Part shown: positions 1-14,600 of the stretch, piece by piece
Layout of the letters: each line of letters opens with the position of its first letter
Numbering within the stretch: the first letter of the stretch is position 1
Assembly: GCA_039566865.1 (NCBI GenBank)
Contig: CM076943.1
Span: 19,254,501-19,318,500, forward strand
Direction of reading: 5' to 3'
DNA: 64,000 nucleotides
Source: Aurelia coerulea
Taxonomy: Eukaryota; Cnidaria; Scyphozoa; Semaeostomeae; Ulmaridae
Notes under the pieces: generated by a model
Databases searched by the model: none
What the model was told of the DNA's origin: nothing
Seen by the model: the letters and a program-made list of their open reading frames with translations, nothing else
Translations under genes and position numbers: made by a program

Positions 1-376
1 GGTCTCTGGACCATATGCTGCTAAGATATTTCTTTAATCTATCCCGTGCGAATAAACGACCGATCATCTGTTCGCAAATGCCCTTTCTCTAATAAATTGT
101 TTGATAAGTTCTTCCGGAATAAGACAACACTTTTATGTTCTCGTTTCGCAACTTTCGGATTCTATCAGAAAATTTTCTGAATGTTCAGTAAATGAGTGCA
201 CAATTTTAATCTTCAGTATTTAATTCACAACACCCAGTATTTAATTTTACCAATTTTTAATAATTACTTTTGAGGAGCTAAATTTTCATTCAATCAGTCA
301 AAATTTAACAGATACGAATATAGTTTTGGTAAAATTACTATCTTTTAGACCCTGAAATTAGAAAAAATGCTCTTAA

Positions 377-871
377 CCCTATCTGACCTGGGGGGTCATT
401 TTTGTTTACACCGTTTTCCACACATGCAGCAGGCCTCTGATACTTCGTAAGTTTAACTTTGTATCATAGAGCAATAAAATTGCAACAGTTTTGACATTCT
501 ATTTTTAGCCTTGTCTCCATGGTGACCAATTTTTCATACTGCACTCTGTGAAAGACATACTTTGTATCTCTCTTAATTATGTTTATTTGGTCCAATTAAG
601 TCTAAATTAAGAATTTATATATATTTTGATCTATATCTTTCATTTCTTTATGAAAAATAAAGTTTCATGACCTTTTAGCAACCTTTCATTTATATGACGT
701 CATATGACATCATAATGATCATCATGCTCTAACATCGCTAATTGGATTATGATTTCAAATTTTCATTGTTTATATAATGAACTACCTTTGTGCCAATAGA
801 GATAAACAGGGGGGGGCGGAATCTGCCCCCCCCAGGCATTGAGTGTTTCAAAACACCCAGGTCAGATAGGG
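377..871. mobile_element. TTAA-flanked non-autonomous element (piggyBac-like ends)
   Basis: The ends CCCTATCTGACCTGG and CCAGGTCAGATAGGG are inverted copies. The flanks are TTAA (373-376) and TTGA (872-875, one change). CCC ends with TTAA targets are typical of piggyBac-type elements. No transposase is visible. Confidence 0.65.
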
Positions 872-910
872 TTGAGGGGTTTGTATGGAAGAAGAAGTCC
901 ATGCCCGACT

Positions 911-1032
911 GGACTTGCTACAAGTCTCTCTCGCGGAAAAACGGGGGGAGGAAAAAATAGCGAAAGTCTCTCTCGCTATTTTTTCCTCCCCCCCCCCCGT
1001 TTTTCCGCGAGAGAGACTTGTAGCAAGTCAAA
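911..1032. mobile_element. Short near-perfect hairpin MITE
   Basis: GACTTGCTACAAGTCTCTC and its complement form arms of about 50 bp, each including a G- or C-run. The element is flanked by TGCCCGACT at 902-910 and 1033-1041. Confidence 0.75.
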
Positions 1033-1041
1033 TGCCCGACT

Positions 1042-1548
1042 AACAATGGGCTCAAATCTATAAAAAGGTCGGTGTGAAATCTATCACAGTTTTCTTTGAA
1101 ATAACTGGCATTTAAGGTTTTAAGGAATTCAAGGCTTTTAGTTGTACATCTGCCGTAAAAAATTATTGATATCTTGATTAATTTCAAAATTGCGGCATTT
1201 ATCAAATTTGAAGCTATGACGTCATCAAATTTCCTATACCGGAAAAGCTAAAGATTTCTGCATGCCACCATATTGTAGACCTTTATAAACTATGCTTTTG
1301 TTGAAGGATATGCCATTTTCGCTCTATTGGTTTAGGATTTATTATGATGTAAATGTTTTGAAAAATGTCCATGAATTTTTTCGAAAATAATTAAATTGCC
1401 GCCATTTTGAAGAAAATCAAGATATCAACAACTCTCCACGGCAGATTTACAGGAAAGTACCATAAGTACCTTTCAAGCTCTTCAATTCAAAGAAAAATGC
1501 CATTTACTCCCACCTTGTTAAAGATTCGAAAGATTTGAGCCCTATTCT
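1042..1548. mobile_element. Long foldback MITE, family B (GGGCTCAAATCTTT ends), copy 1
   Basis: The two halves are inverted copies from CAATGGGCTCAAATC to GATTTGAGCCCTATT. Flanked by the 9-bp duplication TGCCCGACT (1033-1041, 1549-1557), consistent with Mutator-like elements. Confidence 0.75.
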
Positions 1549-1635
1549 TGCCCGACTCAGGTCCATAATTTACTTGCCAATTGACATTTAATTTCTATCT
1601 TTTAAACTTACAATTGCATCTAATTTAAATTTCAG

Positions 1636-1979
1636 TTGCAAGTTAATTGTGAATCTGATCCCATAAAGGACCTCTTGTCAGCATTTTCCTATTTCTGGGT
1701 CTAAAAGATGAGCTATTTTACCAAACAAAATTTATTTAGCATCTAAGTTTGCCTTTTACTAATTGATATACATTTTATTCATAAATATCAGCCTTGTACT
1801 TTTCATTCCACAGCCCGCCAAATGTGTTAACTTTTTTCGACTCACCCGGTACATAAAATGTTTTACGTCAATTTTACTTTTGAAGCCAATAAGTCTAAGT
1901 CTCTTTTTATTTTCGTTTTTTTTTTATTGCTCAAAGATTCAGGACCATACGTCGTAATGTAGTTTGTGACCGTTATACT
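1636..1979. other. Unassigned spacer
   Basis: AT-rich. An open stretch after TTTCAG at 1635 (LQVNCESDPIKDLLSAFSYF) could be an exon but has only a weak donor. A lone CTCACCCGGTA string near 1842 resembles the end of the element at 41.2-41.8 kb. Confidence 0.3.
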
Positions 1980-1980
1980 A

Positions 1981-2520
1981 CAGGGTGTCCCAAAAAAATT
2001 GTACCCTGTTTGCCTGCAGATTGCGACAAAACGGCAACAGATTCTCGCCAAACTTGTATATGATGTTGCTCCTCAGATTTTCAAATGAAGTTTGCTGCCA
2101 TCCCCTTAAAAATCCGTTGAAAAATGATGGAGCTATGACCTTCAGAAGACCAAATTTGCCTAATGACTGAAACTAGCGGTCGGCCACTTTGCCTTACTAT
2201 ATGGCAGCGATAAATAGCTTCACGTGAGGTAAGAAATATTTACTGTGAGGTCAGAAATAGTTGAACTCTGTTACGATTATCGGAATTTTCATGAGTGCTA
2301 TGACATTGGAGGCTGCTGTTTCATTTCATCTGTTGAAGCTATTTGTCGCTGCAAAATAGTAAGACAAAATGGCCGTTGGCTGGTTTCAGTCATCAGGGAT
2401 GGTAACAAACTTTAGTTGAACATCTCTGAAGGGCAAAATCATGCAAAAGTTTGGCGAGAATCTGTTGCCGTTTTGTCGCAATCTTCAGGCAAACAGGGCG
2501 AACATTTTTTGGGACACCCT
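1981..2520. mobile_element. Foldback element with CAGGGTGTCCC ends
   Basis: CAGGGTGTCCCAAAAAAATT at the left pairs with the GGGACACCCT right end, and about 70 bp of each arm match (including GCGACAAAACGGCAACAGATT). TA precedes the left end; the right flank is altered. Confidence 0.7.
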
Positions 2521-2652
2521 TTCTTCTAAAGCATCTAACGACTTAACAACTTTTTAACTTGCTTTCCGCGGACTTTCGTCGCATTCCTTTCAGCTGGCCC
2601 AAGTGTATTCACATTTGTATGTTCCCTTTGTTCCATTTTCAAGATATCTGTG

Positions 2653-2694
2653 ATGCATATAAGAAGAGCAATATTCCTGTATATTACCATTGCT
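2653..2694 (+). CDS. Candidate exon 1 (start and signal sequence) of the SEFIR receptor
   Basis: An ATG followed by MHIRRAIFLYITIA ends at a strong GTGAGT donor at 2695. The basic start and hydrophobic core look like the beginning of a signal peptide. Phase 0 fits the acceptor at 3763 but not the alternative at 3755. It is short, so a chance match is possible. Confidence 0.3.
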
Positions 2695-5600
2695 GTGAGT
2701 TTCTTTTATTATTTCTACCAATATGAATTAAAAAAAATAGATAGACTTTATGAATTTTTTAGGGGCCTGGGGCACGGAATTTTTGTCGAATCATTGATAT
2801 TAATGTTTTAGGTAGGCCATATGATACAGATTTTTCACTATTTTGTTTTAAGTGAAAGGTTCCTTAGAAAAGATTAACTCTTATATTGCACAGAGGAACG
2901 AACATGAAACATTCATGTATTGTAAGATTGAAGAGATATAAGTAGACTTTGAACAGTCAGTCACCATTCTGTATTCACCTCACCCACCAAAAAACGAACA
3001 GAAAACGGAGAACACACATGCCAATTACAGTACACCGGGAGGGCCAGAAAAGAGTTCCAACTTTTGAAAATTCAAAGCGCCAGTCGTACTTGATGAGTTA
3101 AGATGAATTGAATTCTGCTTGATAGCCGAGAGATTGAAGTATTTTCATAACTTCATAACGTTTTATGAGCGCTGCAAGTATAGGTAAATTTGACTTTACG
3201 AAGATTCCATGGTTGAGAAATATGCCCTTGGTTGTTTTTCTGTGTGAGGAGACTCCTTACGATTTGGCCAAGTGTATTAGGCCCATCTTAAGGCTTTTTG
3301 CAACCAAGAAATTTCGTGAAGTCAAATTTACCTATATTCTCAGAGACGAGAAAGTGAGAAAGCTACTTGGTATCTTGGCTTTTAATTAGAATTTAAAATC
3401 CATCAAGTACTCTCGATGCTATGAATTTTTTCAAAAGCGGGGACTTTTTCTGGCTCACTCGGTCTGTTCAAGTTTTACAGCTATCCTATGACAGCTGAAT
3501 TCACAATTGAGACTTTTGTAGTGCTGCTTCTTGAGTAAGAGTGTCAACCGAAGTCAATCTCCTGTATCATGAAAAAGCAAGCATATTACCTTTGTTGTTT
3601 CAAATATAAGTTGTTTGTTTGTTGCTAGAAATTATCTTTGTTGCTTGAAGGAAAATACCGCAAATGGTAATTCAGGGCAGGATTTTTGACCAACCAAAAT
3701 TCAGCATGACTAGAGATTTGATAAAGATGCAGTTTCTTTTTCTTTCCATATATAGTGACGCAGCTGGAGAATGTAAAATTACAAAAATGTCACAGAAAAG
3801 AAGTACAGATATCTTGGAGTCGGCCGAACGTAAATGGGCATAGAGGATTTCTTATTCGGAAAGCAACAGTTGAATGTGAAGATGGAACCTGTTGTCAGCA
3901 TGCTAACTACGATGAAAGCTTTGAAGCTGATAACGTATGGCCTAATTTAGTTTTCTACTTCTAGCATTGTGTGTTATGATAAGACATGGTGTAAATTTGT
4001 GAAAACATTGCACAAAGGATGAATCCCTATAGGAATGATTGAATATAAGACTTAAAGGTGGCGTGAAGCGAAATTTTTTATTGATGTAAATGAACAGCGC
4101 AGTTGAATGATAAAGAATGTCGTTTAAATTTTTTTGATACCTCATTTCGTTTTCAAGTTATCCACTGATATTAAGTTGCAGATCATGACGTCATTTTGTT
4201 TGCAAATTACTAGGATAACATATGGAAACATAACTGTATCTGATTTTTGAAAGGTTACAGTGGTAAGAAATATTTCAGCTGAGCTGAATAGATGTTATAT
4301 AAATTGCCTCATGACTTAATATGATGTTTAGAAAGGCATGTTGATTGTACAAAGTTTTTTAATTAGATTTCTCTTTGGAAACATGGCCAACCTTGTATAC
4401 TTTCTTTACATTTTGCAAACAAAATGACGTCATCAGCAAATCGTACAAAACAGTGGATAACTCTAAAATAAAACAAGGTATCAAAAAATTAAACGACATT
4501 CTTTATCATTCAATTGCGCTATTCATTTGCATCAATAAAAATTTTCGCTTCACACCACCTTTAAAGGACCATTGAAGGATTTTTAAAATTGATGTAAAAA
4601 CAGCGTTACCAACTGTTGAAAAACATTTATAACTTCTTCCACATTTTGACATCCTTGATAGCTGTTAATTCGTTAAAAACATTTTTCATAAGTTATGACA
4701 AACTCGTCGCCATTTTGTAACAGTACGCGATAAACAGCCTCGTTCGGGTTCAGCGTAACGTCAGAATGCTGCGACGATGGCTGAAGCCAGTTACTTAATG
4801 AATCTCCCTCACCATGTGATTCTTAGTGACGTTACTACGCTGTTGTCCCAGATTGCAATCCGTAATTTTGCAGAGAAAAGACAAACAAAGTTGGAAAAAG
4901 TACGATACATCAACCATAACAGTATAATCTCTCATTTTATGATCAATTATACCATACCTTCCCCAGAATTGTCCTTTAAAGGCATTGAGTCATGTTAAGT
5001 AGACTGCGCATACCCAAACTTCAAGAATCTGCTGACTCATGATTCTCAATGGCGCATCTGATTGGCTAACGTTCGTGTGAAATGAAACCGGTCACATGAG
5101 ACGCATTGTGCAACAGCAGGCCATGTTACTTTGTTAGCAGTGAAATTGCTCTTTGTCACATGGGCCACATGATACACGACAAGGCACGTCTATTTATCAT
5201 GTCTCCATGCCTTAAATGATTATGTGCCTCGCAGAATCGAGGTATGACGAATTCAGTATGACAAAACTGAAAACTATCTGAAAACGGCTGAAAAAGGAAT
5301 CCTTAAGTAGGAAGAATGGCAGAGGTCTCCCTACATCCACACAAATGACTGACTCGGCAATGATATAGCGCCATTATGTTTAGTTTTGATCGCTGTGAAG
5401 CTTGAATGTGATCCAGACCATAATTAGTGACCATAATTAGTAATTAGATCCAACCATAATTGTGATCCAGAATGTTAAACCTGTTTTGAACGATCTTGAG
5501 ATGGAAAATTTTGTCTAAAGTTGCTTGTGAATTACCCTGGATCAGAGTATTTTTAGTATTTGTAAAAAATTAAAGTATGTGAAAAAAATTGAAAAAATTA

Positions 5601-8600
5601 AAGTATTCGAAAAAAAAATTATGAAAAATAAAAAAAGAGAAAAGGAGGAAGGAAAAATACTCTGGAGACATGCGACTGCAACCTCGTTCTGGTTTTTAGT
5701 AAAAAAAATGGCGGGTAATTTATTCAAAATGGCGGGTGTCAGATTCAAGGCAGTAATACCACGCTTGTTCAATTCAGCAGTTTGCGTTTCGATGATTGCC
5801 AGTAATGGTGACACAACAACAACGAACCTTTTCCCTTTCCATTTGCTGTATCCCTTCTTGCCAAGCTCTTGCGTGATTGAGGGAATGAGCTGATATATCA
5901 GTGATTTCCCCCGGGTCCAGTTGGCAGTATCGCAAAAACATCCTTTCCTCTAAATATCCCTTTCCACGCTTCCATCTGCTGCTTCGTCGTCTTTTCAATT
6001 TCAGGGAAGAATTTCGCCAAGGCGACATTCACACAACTTTCAAGATCGTCATCAATCCCTCCATCTTCTTCTGCAGTCGCCATTTTGAAAACAATCTGCC
6101 CATAGTTTGCCTCGTTCATAAATTCACGGCCATCCACAAGGCCGCTGGCTCTGATTGGTCAAGAAGACACAAAGGAGGTCGCATGTCTCCAGAGTATTTT
6201 TCCTTCCTCCCTTCTTTTCTCTTTTTTTTTATTTTTTTTTTTCATTAAATTTTTTTTATTTTTTTTTCTCTTTTTTTTATTTTTTTTTCTCATTAAATTT
6301 TTTAATGTTTTTTTTTATTTTCTTTATTTTTATTTTTTTCTCCATATACTAAAAATACTCTGATCCAGGGTACTTGTGAATCAGCATATGGCTGAAATCA
6401 AATCTTTAAAGTGACTCAACGTAGCTAAGTAGAGGCAATCTATAAATAGGACAAAGAAAACTCCTACTCACGTTATTGTTCCTCTGGCTAAACAGTATAT
6501 CCACGAACGTCTCCAAATTATGAAATACAATTGGCTAATGATAGAATATCCAGACTCCTTCCGCGTGGGGCTTTTATCTCCGTTGATTCTCTTTAAAAAG
6601 ATGAGTGTACCTTTCTACGACCTTTTTCTTTGAATTGAATGGCTTGAAAGGAACTTATGGTACTTTGCTTTAAATCTGCCGTGGACAATTTTGATATCTT
6701 GATTTTTTTCAAAATGGCGGCAATTTAACTATTTTTGAAAAAATTCATGGACAATTTTGAACAAATTTAAATATTCGTAAATCCTTGACCAATAGAGGAA
6801 AATTGATATGACCTTCAACCATAATTCATGAAGGTCTACAATTTGATGGCAAGCAGAAATCTGTAGCTTCACTGGTTTAGGAGTTAGAAATTTGATGACG
6901 TCATAGTCTCAAATTTGATAAAAGAGGCCATGTTGAGACTAACCAAGATATCAATAAATTTCTATGGCAGATTTACAGCAAAAACATGCACTCAGTTCCT
7001 TCCAAGCCATTTAATTCAAAGAATACTGTGATCGAAATTTTACACCCATCTTTTTAAAGATTTGAAAAATTTGAGCCCTATGCTGACTAGTATGACCAAT
7101 CTTAACCAAATAAATTTTATTATCCAAGTTGACATATTACCCATACAATGATAATCAGTCTTATGGAATCTGATGAATGGCCAGCAGACTGATGAATTGC
7201 TGAGCGTTAACGCTATCCTGAAGTTTTGCTGACAAACCGCTGACGGCCCTTTGTTATCGCACAATAATGTTAAAGTCATTAGCATTAGAGACTAAAGGCT
7301 TCTTAATCCTTGCATTATCCTCAGGAATTTCTTTGGTTTAATTTCAATAATGATTAAATAACAACTTTTGTTTTTTGATTGAAAATAAGTTGATATTGGT
7401 AATGAGCGCGCTATTTATGTGGACTTTAAATGTTTTTGACTCACTCGTTAGAACTATGGGAAGCTTTCCGGAATAGGTCCAATGTCAGCATGCTTACGAA
7501 GTATCAAACTGTCTTTGCAACAACAGCATATTTCTTTTTCAACAGGCAACAACTAGTGTGACGCTTGCTGGATTTAACAAAGAACTTAAATATTGTCTTG
7601 AGGTTTGTTTATTCATATTAAGGCCAGTTTCCAGTCAATGGAATTTTCCGAGCGGACGGAAATTCTTTTGTTTACAAGAGGAAATATCGCTTTGTATTTG
7701 AATAGAAATTTAGGGTTGAATTAATTTTTATTGTGTAAAATTCCTCCCGCGCGAAAAATACCACTGACTGGAAACTGGCCTTTAGATATAGTCTTGATTT
7801 CAGATTGTCCTTTGTACTGCTGCGGTGAGCATAGAAATAAAATGTTATCGCCGATTTTGCTCGTGGCCCTTTAGCGAAACCTCCAAAGCCTCATTTTCAT
7901 TGACCAATCAGACGGTGAATAAGCGAAGAAGACAAAAGAAACCCGTGAAGATTTTTCCAAATTTTACCTACCTCGATAAAACGCAGCCAGGACAGAAAAC
8001 TGCCTGAAATTTCTCGAATTTTTTTGAGAAATCTGCTCTCCAGATGCTTGGGTGTACAAGTTTGGCTGCCGGTTAAAATGTCTCCTGGTTTGGCGGAGTT
8101 ATAGCCTCTCCAATTCACACACAAACGGATAAGGCACTGAACCTTGAAAGATAGAAATTCTGGCCGAGAGACAATAGTAATAACAATAGCGATTGTTGTA
8201 AGAAGTTGCAGTAACTTGAGCACTCTTTGGCTCTTGTATACCAGCAATGTGTACACATCGGTCTAATTCATTACATACCCGTGAAAGAGTTGATACTGGA
8301 GCGGTTGTCATTGACATTTTTTCCAAGACTTGTTTTGGTCCCTGGGTGCAATATACTTATCATGTCTATTCTTTACCTAGATCTTGATATGTGCAAAAGG
8401 TCTACTTAGTTGCCATCTAGTCCATCCACCAATATTTGTAAACTGCTCTGGTGAGTTTTCTTTGATATTTTTGGGATTTTATTACTGCAGCTTAGTTCAC
8501 ACCAAAATATTATAAATGCCTTACAAATGCAACGGAAAAATGTGGAAATAATTTTTTGCCTTAATTTGAGATGTTGTCAGTGCCTTTGAATATTTTGTAA

Positions 8601-11600
8601 CGCATCTGGATAGAGTCGAGAAGACTTTTTCCATTTGGAAGCGATAACTCACTAAAATACGTGTTTACAATGAATTAAAAGACGCGTTACCTTAATTCAA
8701 AGGCGCTTTTACTCTAGTGTGATCCAAGCCTTATTGATAGTATAATTCATATTTATACAATGTGAGTGAAAAAGAGTTTGAACGTTTCAAAGCCTGTAGT
8801 TTGCTACCTTTTCATCAGATTCTTTGAAACTGATTTCCCTTGTATAGGTAATGGGTCAGGTAACATGTAGGTAACATAACAAAATTTAGTTGGTTTGAAT
8901 CGGTTTTATTGTTCCATAGTTATGACTAATTTTACTAAATTGTTCAATCTCAGAATCCTACAAAAAGGGCCTAAATTCCATGATCAAATCTGCTAATGAT
9001 TTATGACGATGCTGAAAAATGGCTAGAAGAAATTTCCAAATGGAAACAATAATAGGGCAGCCTCTGTATCTACATGGCTGATTGCCTGGGCAATACGATA
9101 GCTCCATTAAAGGGGCTCCGTCGCCAAACCGTAAACAAATCCGTAAACTCGCACGTGTCGGGGATTATCCATTGTTCATCCATTGTTCTCTGCAGTTTGT
9201 TTGGTGGCTTCACTCAAGCCACCAAAAAGTAACCGTAAAAAATCCACTTATATCCCAGCAGTCGTAGAAGATGTAAATGTTTGGTTTGTTCCTTAATGAA
9301 GTACAATGATTAATGCCCAAACAGCAACTTTCATTTAAAAAAAAATCTGAAAATCCTGTGTGATATCACCTTTCAAAAACTGCAAAAATCATCGTTTTGT
9401 TTACATTTTGACAACGGAGCCCCTTTAAGTTTCATTTTCATCGCTGTGGGACTGAAATACTGGAAGAATAGATCCAGAAATTCAGGCTTGTTTTTAAAGA
9501 TTCTGATACAAAGCACTTCATGAAATCACTTGAAAGATATCACCCAACAAAATATAACCCAACTAAATTTTATTATTCAAATCTACAACAATAATCAATT
9601 TTTGAGGAATCTGATCAGTAGCTAGCAAACTAAAGGTTCGCTAGCGCTGACCCTTTTCTTGCATTAAAAGGCAAAAATTTCGGATGAATAAATTTTGGAC
9701 AAATAGTTTCGGACAAAGAATACTTTCGACGCTTTTTTGCAGAAGTTCTAACGTTTTTACAGAAACTGTGGACGACTAAGCAACAATCTACTTTCAGTTT
9801 ATTTTTGCACATTTCATACTAAAAATATCCTACGGGTGTCCCAAAAAAAGTTAACAGATTTAACTGCGGCTAGCGAAAGAATTTAAATCAAATCGATCCC
9901 TGATAAGTTTTTAAGTCGTTTAAAACAGTTCTTGCTTTAACCCTATAGTGGTTGGGCTATCTGACACGTCCTATTTTGGTTGGGGGGGGGGCAAAAAAGC
10001 CCCCCCTACCTAACTCTTGACTGGAAATAGATAGAGCAATCAAATTTGGTGCACTAACAGCCCCAGGCATTTATTTTATGAAAATATAGAAATTAACCTA
10101 AAATTAGGCGCCATTATTGCTTGCGTCAGCATTTTTCTTTGTGTGGTCGACAAAAGTGGCAAAATCGGTCAAAATCAGGAAAAATGCGATAAAATTTAAT
10201 TTGGAGCATAATTTCCATCCAAACATGAAAATTATAATAGATTACATCAAAGAACACTACCATGCACAACATATTTGCAAAATATTGCAATTTTGCTACT
10301 TTTTTCGCGAAAATTAATATTTGAGAATTGGCGATTTTGACAGAGTCAGGTCCGGAAAATTGTCTCCCTCCCCCTCATTTGTCAAAATATTTTTATAAAA
10401 CTTCTTGAGCCGCTGCATAATAAGTAGTAACGAAAAGTCAGAAAGTTTCAGTGCCGTAATCTTTCCCCTGGCAGAGTTATAACAAAAAGTCCAGTAGGGG
10501 GCCCCCAACCAAAATAGGGTTAAGTAGCTGTAGGAGATTGTTTGCTCTGAGATCGTAGGTCACTTCCTTTCTTATGAAGTAATCCCACATGAATGTTGGA
10601 TTTTGGCAATCTAAAGATTTAATACCGGGTGTCCCAAGAAATGTATACGGATTTGGTTTACTCCAGCTGTGTGAATTTAGCTACATTCAATGTCTAATCA
10701 ATCTAAAAATGTTCCTCGATAGTTAACTTGAAAATAGGTATCGTTTGTTTGTATTTGTGCTTTGAGAGCACATATGTTAATCTTAAAAGCTCAAATTTGC
10801 CTCTTCCTGCAAACCAGAGCTTTAGCCTTTTGGCCTAAGCAAATTCTTTAGGCACAGCGTATAAATCAACGATAGCCTTGATAAAATTTGTTTGTGTCCA
10901 GAAGTCACCCCCTAGTCACCCATTGGGAAGTTTCTTAATTTTTCATTAATTTCAGTTTTTAATTTCGATGTGCTTCAGGAATTTGCTTAGGCCACAAGGC
11001 CAAAGCTCGGATTTGCAAGTAGGACAAAAATTTGAGCTTTCAAGATGGATATTTCTGCTCTCATAGCACCAATACCAACAAATGAGGTATCTATGTTCAA
11101 GTTAACTATCAAAGAACATTTTGAGAGTGATTAGCCATTGATTGAAGCTAAATTCACATCACTGGAGTCAGCCAAATCTGTATACTTTTTTTGGGACACT
11201 CGGTAGACCTCAGTCATTAGGTTATGAAGGTTTTTTACATTGGCTGTCTGCTCATTGTTTCTATGTAGTAGCTTTTCGAACGAGGCTTCATAATCATAAT
11301 CATATGTAGAACACGTTTGTGGATTTTGTTAATCTCCCTGATGGCATTTTACCCACAAAGTAGTCATTAGTAGAATTTCACATTACAGTTCACTTCAGTT
11401 TCATTTTGAAATTCCACTACATACAAAAATCTTTCTAAAATACATACAATTAACCAGAATAACAAATTACAACAGATGATAAAAATGACAAATTTTACAA
11501 TAAGAGTGCATAGAATTTCGTATGGAGAGGAATTTCTTAAGGAGGAGCTCTCTCAGTAGGTAGACTAATCGAGGAAAGAGCACCCCCTAAGCTAAAAACT

Positions 11601-14600
11601 TATCATTCAATTTATGAAATCTTCGAGTGATTCGATTGATCAATGTAAGGAAGAATTATCTTATCAAGATATTCAGGATTGGTACTTAGTTGAGAACAGA
11701 TGCAATTTCAGATCACGACGGAAAATCACTACTGAAGTAGATTGTTTGATATTGGATGGAATGTCGTTCCAGGATTTAGCGCCTGCATATTTAATAGATC
11801 GTAAGCCATATTGCAAAGTATTCTTACGCGTCTTAAAAATATCACCTTTGCGAGCCCGCCTTGTATCATACTGATGAACGGTAGACAAAGTTTCAAAAAA
11901 ATTATGGAGGAAGGTAGGAGAAATCAGGTGAACAGATTCACACACAAAGATAAGTAGCTTGAAGTGAAATAAATCGTTTAACTTATTAACTTATTCTCGA
12001 GTATATATTTCACCCCACTGTAGAAGACTGCTGTCTGTATGCATTGATTTCTGGAAGTGTGGCGTTGTCATTGGTGATTCTTGGGATCGCATTGCTAACC
12101 GCAAGGAAGTATTCTCAGAGGAAGAAATTGCAACGAGAAGATTTAAGTAACACTTTGTTAGCTGAGATGTCAGAAGTAAAATCTGAGAGTAAGAATGACT
12201 TTCCCAAGAAAGCTGCAGGTAACATTTATTGATACAGGGTGAGCAAGCATAGGTTTCAAATCTTCAAAAAGGCTGGTGTAAAATTGAATGACCTATTTCT
12301 TTGAACTGAATAACTTTAAAGCAACTTTAGCAATTTCTCTATAATTCTACCGTGGGACTTTTCGGAAATCTTCGATATTTTCAGATTTAGAGTGTTTTTC
12401 TTTTTCAAGAATTCAAGAAGAATTTTCAACAAAACTTAAAACCATCGTAATTTCTGAACTGTTCGACGTAACATGACGTAATCTCGAAGAACACCATAGT
12501 TTATGAATGCCTACGATATGGTATCAAGCAAAAGTCTGTCAATCATCTCGTTTATGATTTAGAAATTTGATGACATCACATCCTCTAATGAGTTGAAATG
12601 TAAGATACGCTGTAATTTCGAAAAATAGTCAAAATTTCTGGAAAGTCCAACGGTAAAATTATAGATAAGTATCTAAAGTTTCATTCAAGTCATCAAAACA
12701 GAAGAAGTAGGTCATTGAATTTTACACCCACCTTTTTACGACGAGAAAAAGATTTGGAACCTATGCTGGGTGAGTAAAGCAAATGCACGCCGTTTGAAAG
12801 GTAGACTTGCTCCAAGTCTCTTCAGTGGACTATCAGCATTAAAAGAATATAATTACTCATTCGGGGGCGTAAGCTACTAAGATGACGCTGCGAAGGTGAA
12901 ACGAGAACGAAATGCTTGTTTCTCCTTCGCAGCGTCACATTAGTAGCTTACGCCCCCGCAGGAGTAATTATATTCTTTTAATGCTGATAGTCCACTGAAT
13001 AGATTTGGAGCAAGTCTATTTGAAAGGCTGCTTACTGCTCCTTGAATATCAAAGCAACAATATTTGCAATGTCTCATTTAATAGCCTTCAATACATTTTT
13101 AGACGTTTTCGTGATTTTAAATCAATTTATGCAGAAATCTTTTCTGTGATTTGTGTTTCAAAAAGATCCAAACTTCACGAAAAATATTGCTTCAGGGAAA
13201 AAGGTAGATGAGGGCTGTGGCCATGAGTTTAAAGCCACCCTTGGAAACGTGTCGAGAAAACTCTATGCTTATAATGTAAGAGCCCTTTATATTCGATGAT
13301 TCGAATAATAAAAACAATGCTTGAAAGGTAATTCCGAAAAGATATGCAATTTTTTGCTTCAAACTAACAGGCAAGGGTTGGTCTTAAACGTTTGGTCGAA
13401 GCTGTGGACTGAAAGCCCTCTGATAACTCTTTCCCTGCAGCAGTTTTTTGTGTAGTTTAGATATTTTGAAAACAAATCATGGACATGAATTTTGCAGAGA
13501 TTGATATAAGATCTAGCCGAGTAACGCATTTTTGTGTCACACCCCTTGCCGGCAGAGCCATAGATTTCATTGTGTCGTTATGGCAAAATGGCACAGAATT
13601 TCAAGAAACAGATTGAAATTCCGAATTTGCATGGAAAGTTGACGCAAACAAACCCCAAGAGAGTAAAATAGGCAGCTCGGTAGGGCTGGATCTCGTTACG
13701 CCAAGAAACGTTATTGAAAAAAGCTTGGTCTTACATTTTTGGTCACGACTGTATGTCTTAATTCATTTACTAGTTTTCATTTTCTGATCTAATTTGATAT
13801 GTTATCTACAAAAGAATTATTAGTCTATAGGAATCTAATTTGTTTTTAGAACTTGAGAGCAATAAGTAGCCTCACTCCATAAGGTCCCTAAAGGTATGCT
13901 CATCTAATTGAGTTGAATTGCTGTTGTTGTTGTCGCTCATTGAGGGCCGTATTTGCCTAGAGCTGTAAAACCGGACAAAAATGTCAATCGGCGACAGTTT
14001 CTCGTCACCGTCGTTTGAAGATCAGAATATGGTCTAGAGAAAGGCAGTGGTTTTTGTAATCATGACTAGAATTAACATTCATCTACGTTCTGATAGCAAG
14101 TTGTAGCGTTGTGAGTTCAGGCAAAAAGTGAAATTACGACATGCAATGAGTCTAAGCAATAAGTATTCAAACGTCCGTACATTTTATGACTCGCCTGGTA
14201 GAATTTTTCATCAAGACAATGTTTTTGTTCTTCTAGCTCCCTTGTTATTGATGATTTACCACGCTGGTTGTACTGTCATCGAAGAGATTGTTCTGCACCT
14301 TACGCAGTTTTTTCGATTAAATGGTATTAATGCGGTTTCAGAATTAACTGAGGAAGATCAAATACATAAATATGGCCGAGGTGTTTACTTAAATGACATG
14401 TTACGTCAAGCTGATTTTGTACTTGTTCTCTGCACTGAAGGTAAGTGACTGGATGCTGGTTTACTTCGATGTATTGTTTGGGAAGTTGCAGTTAACTTTG
14501 AGAGGCCTAAATTGTAAAATAATGCAATTAAGAGATAGTGTTTTATGGAAAGTCATTTAAATGACCATGCTTTGAACATCTTGCACTGTTTATTTTTGAT

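Noticed and set aside
1636..1690. Possible exon after TTTCAG (LQVNCESDPIKDLLSAFSYF)
   Set aside because: Acceptor is good, but the donor is weak and it has no partner exon in phase.
3165..3389. 74-codon plus-strand frame
   Set aside because: Lies wholly within a foldback element and its two halves are inverted copies; no protein similarity.
7825..8007. 60-codon plus-strand frame after the micro-exon donor
   Set aside because: Begins at the GTG of a splice donor and encodes nothing recognisable; treated as intron.
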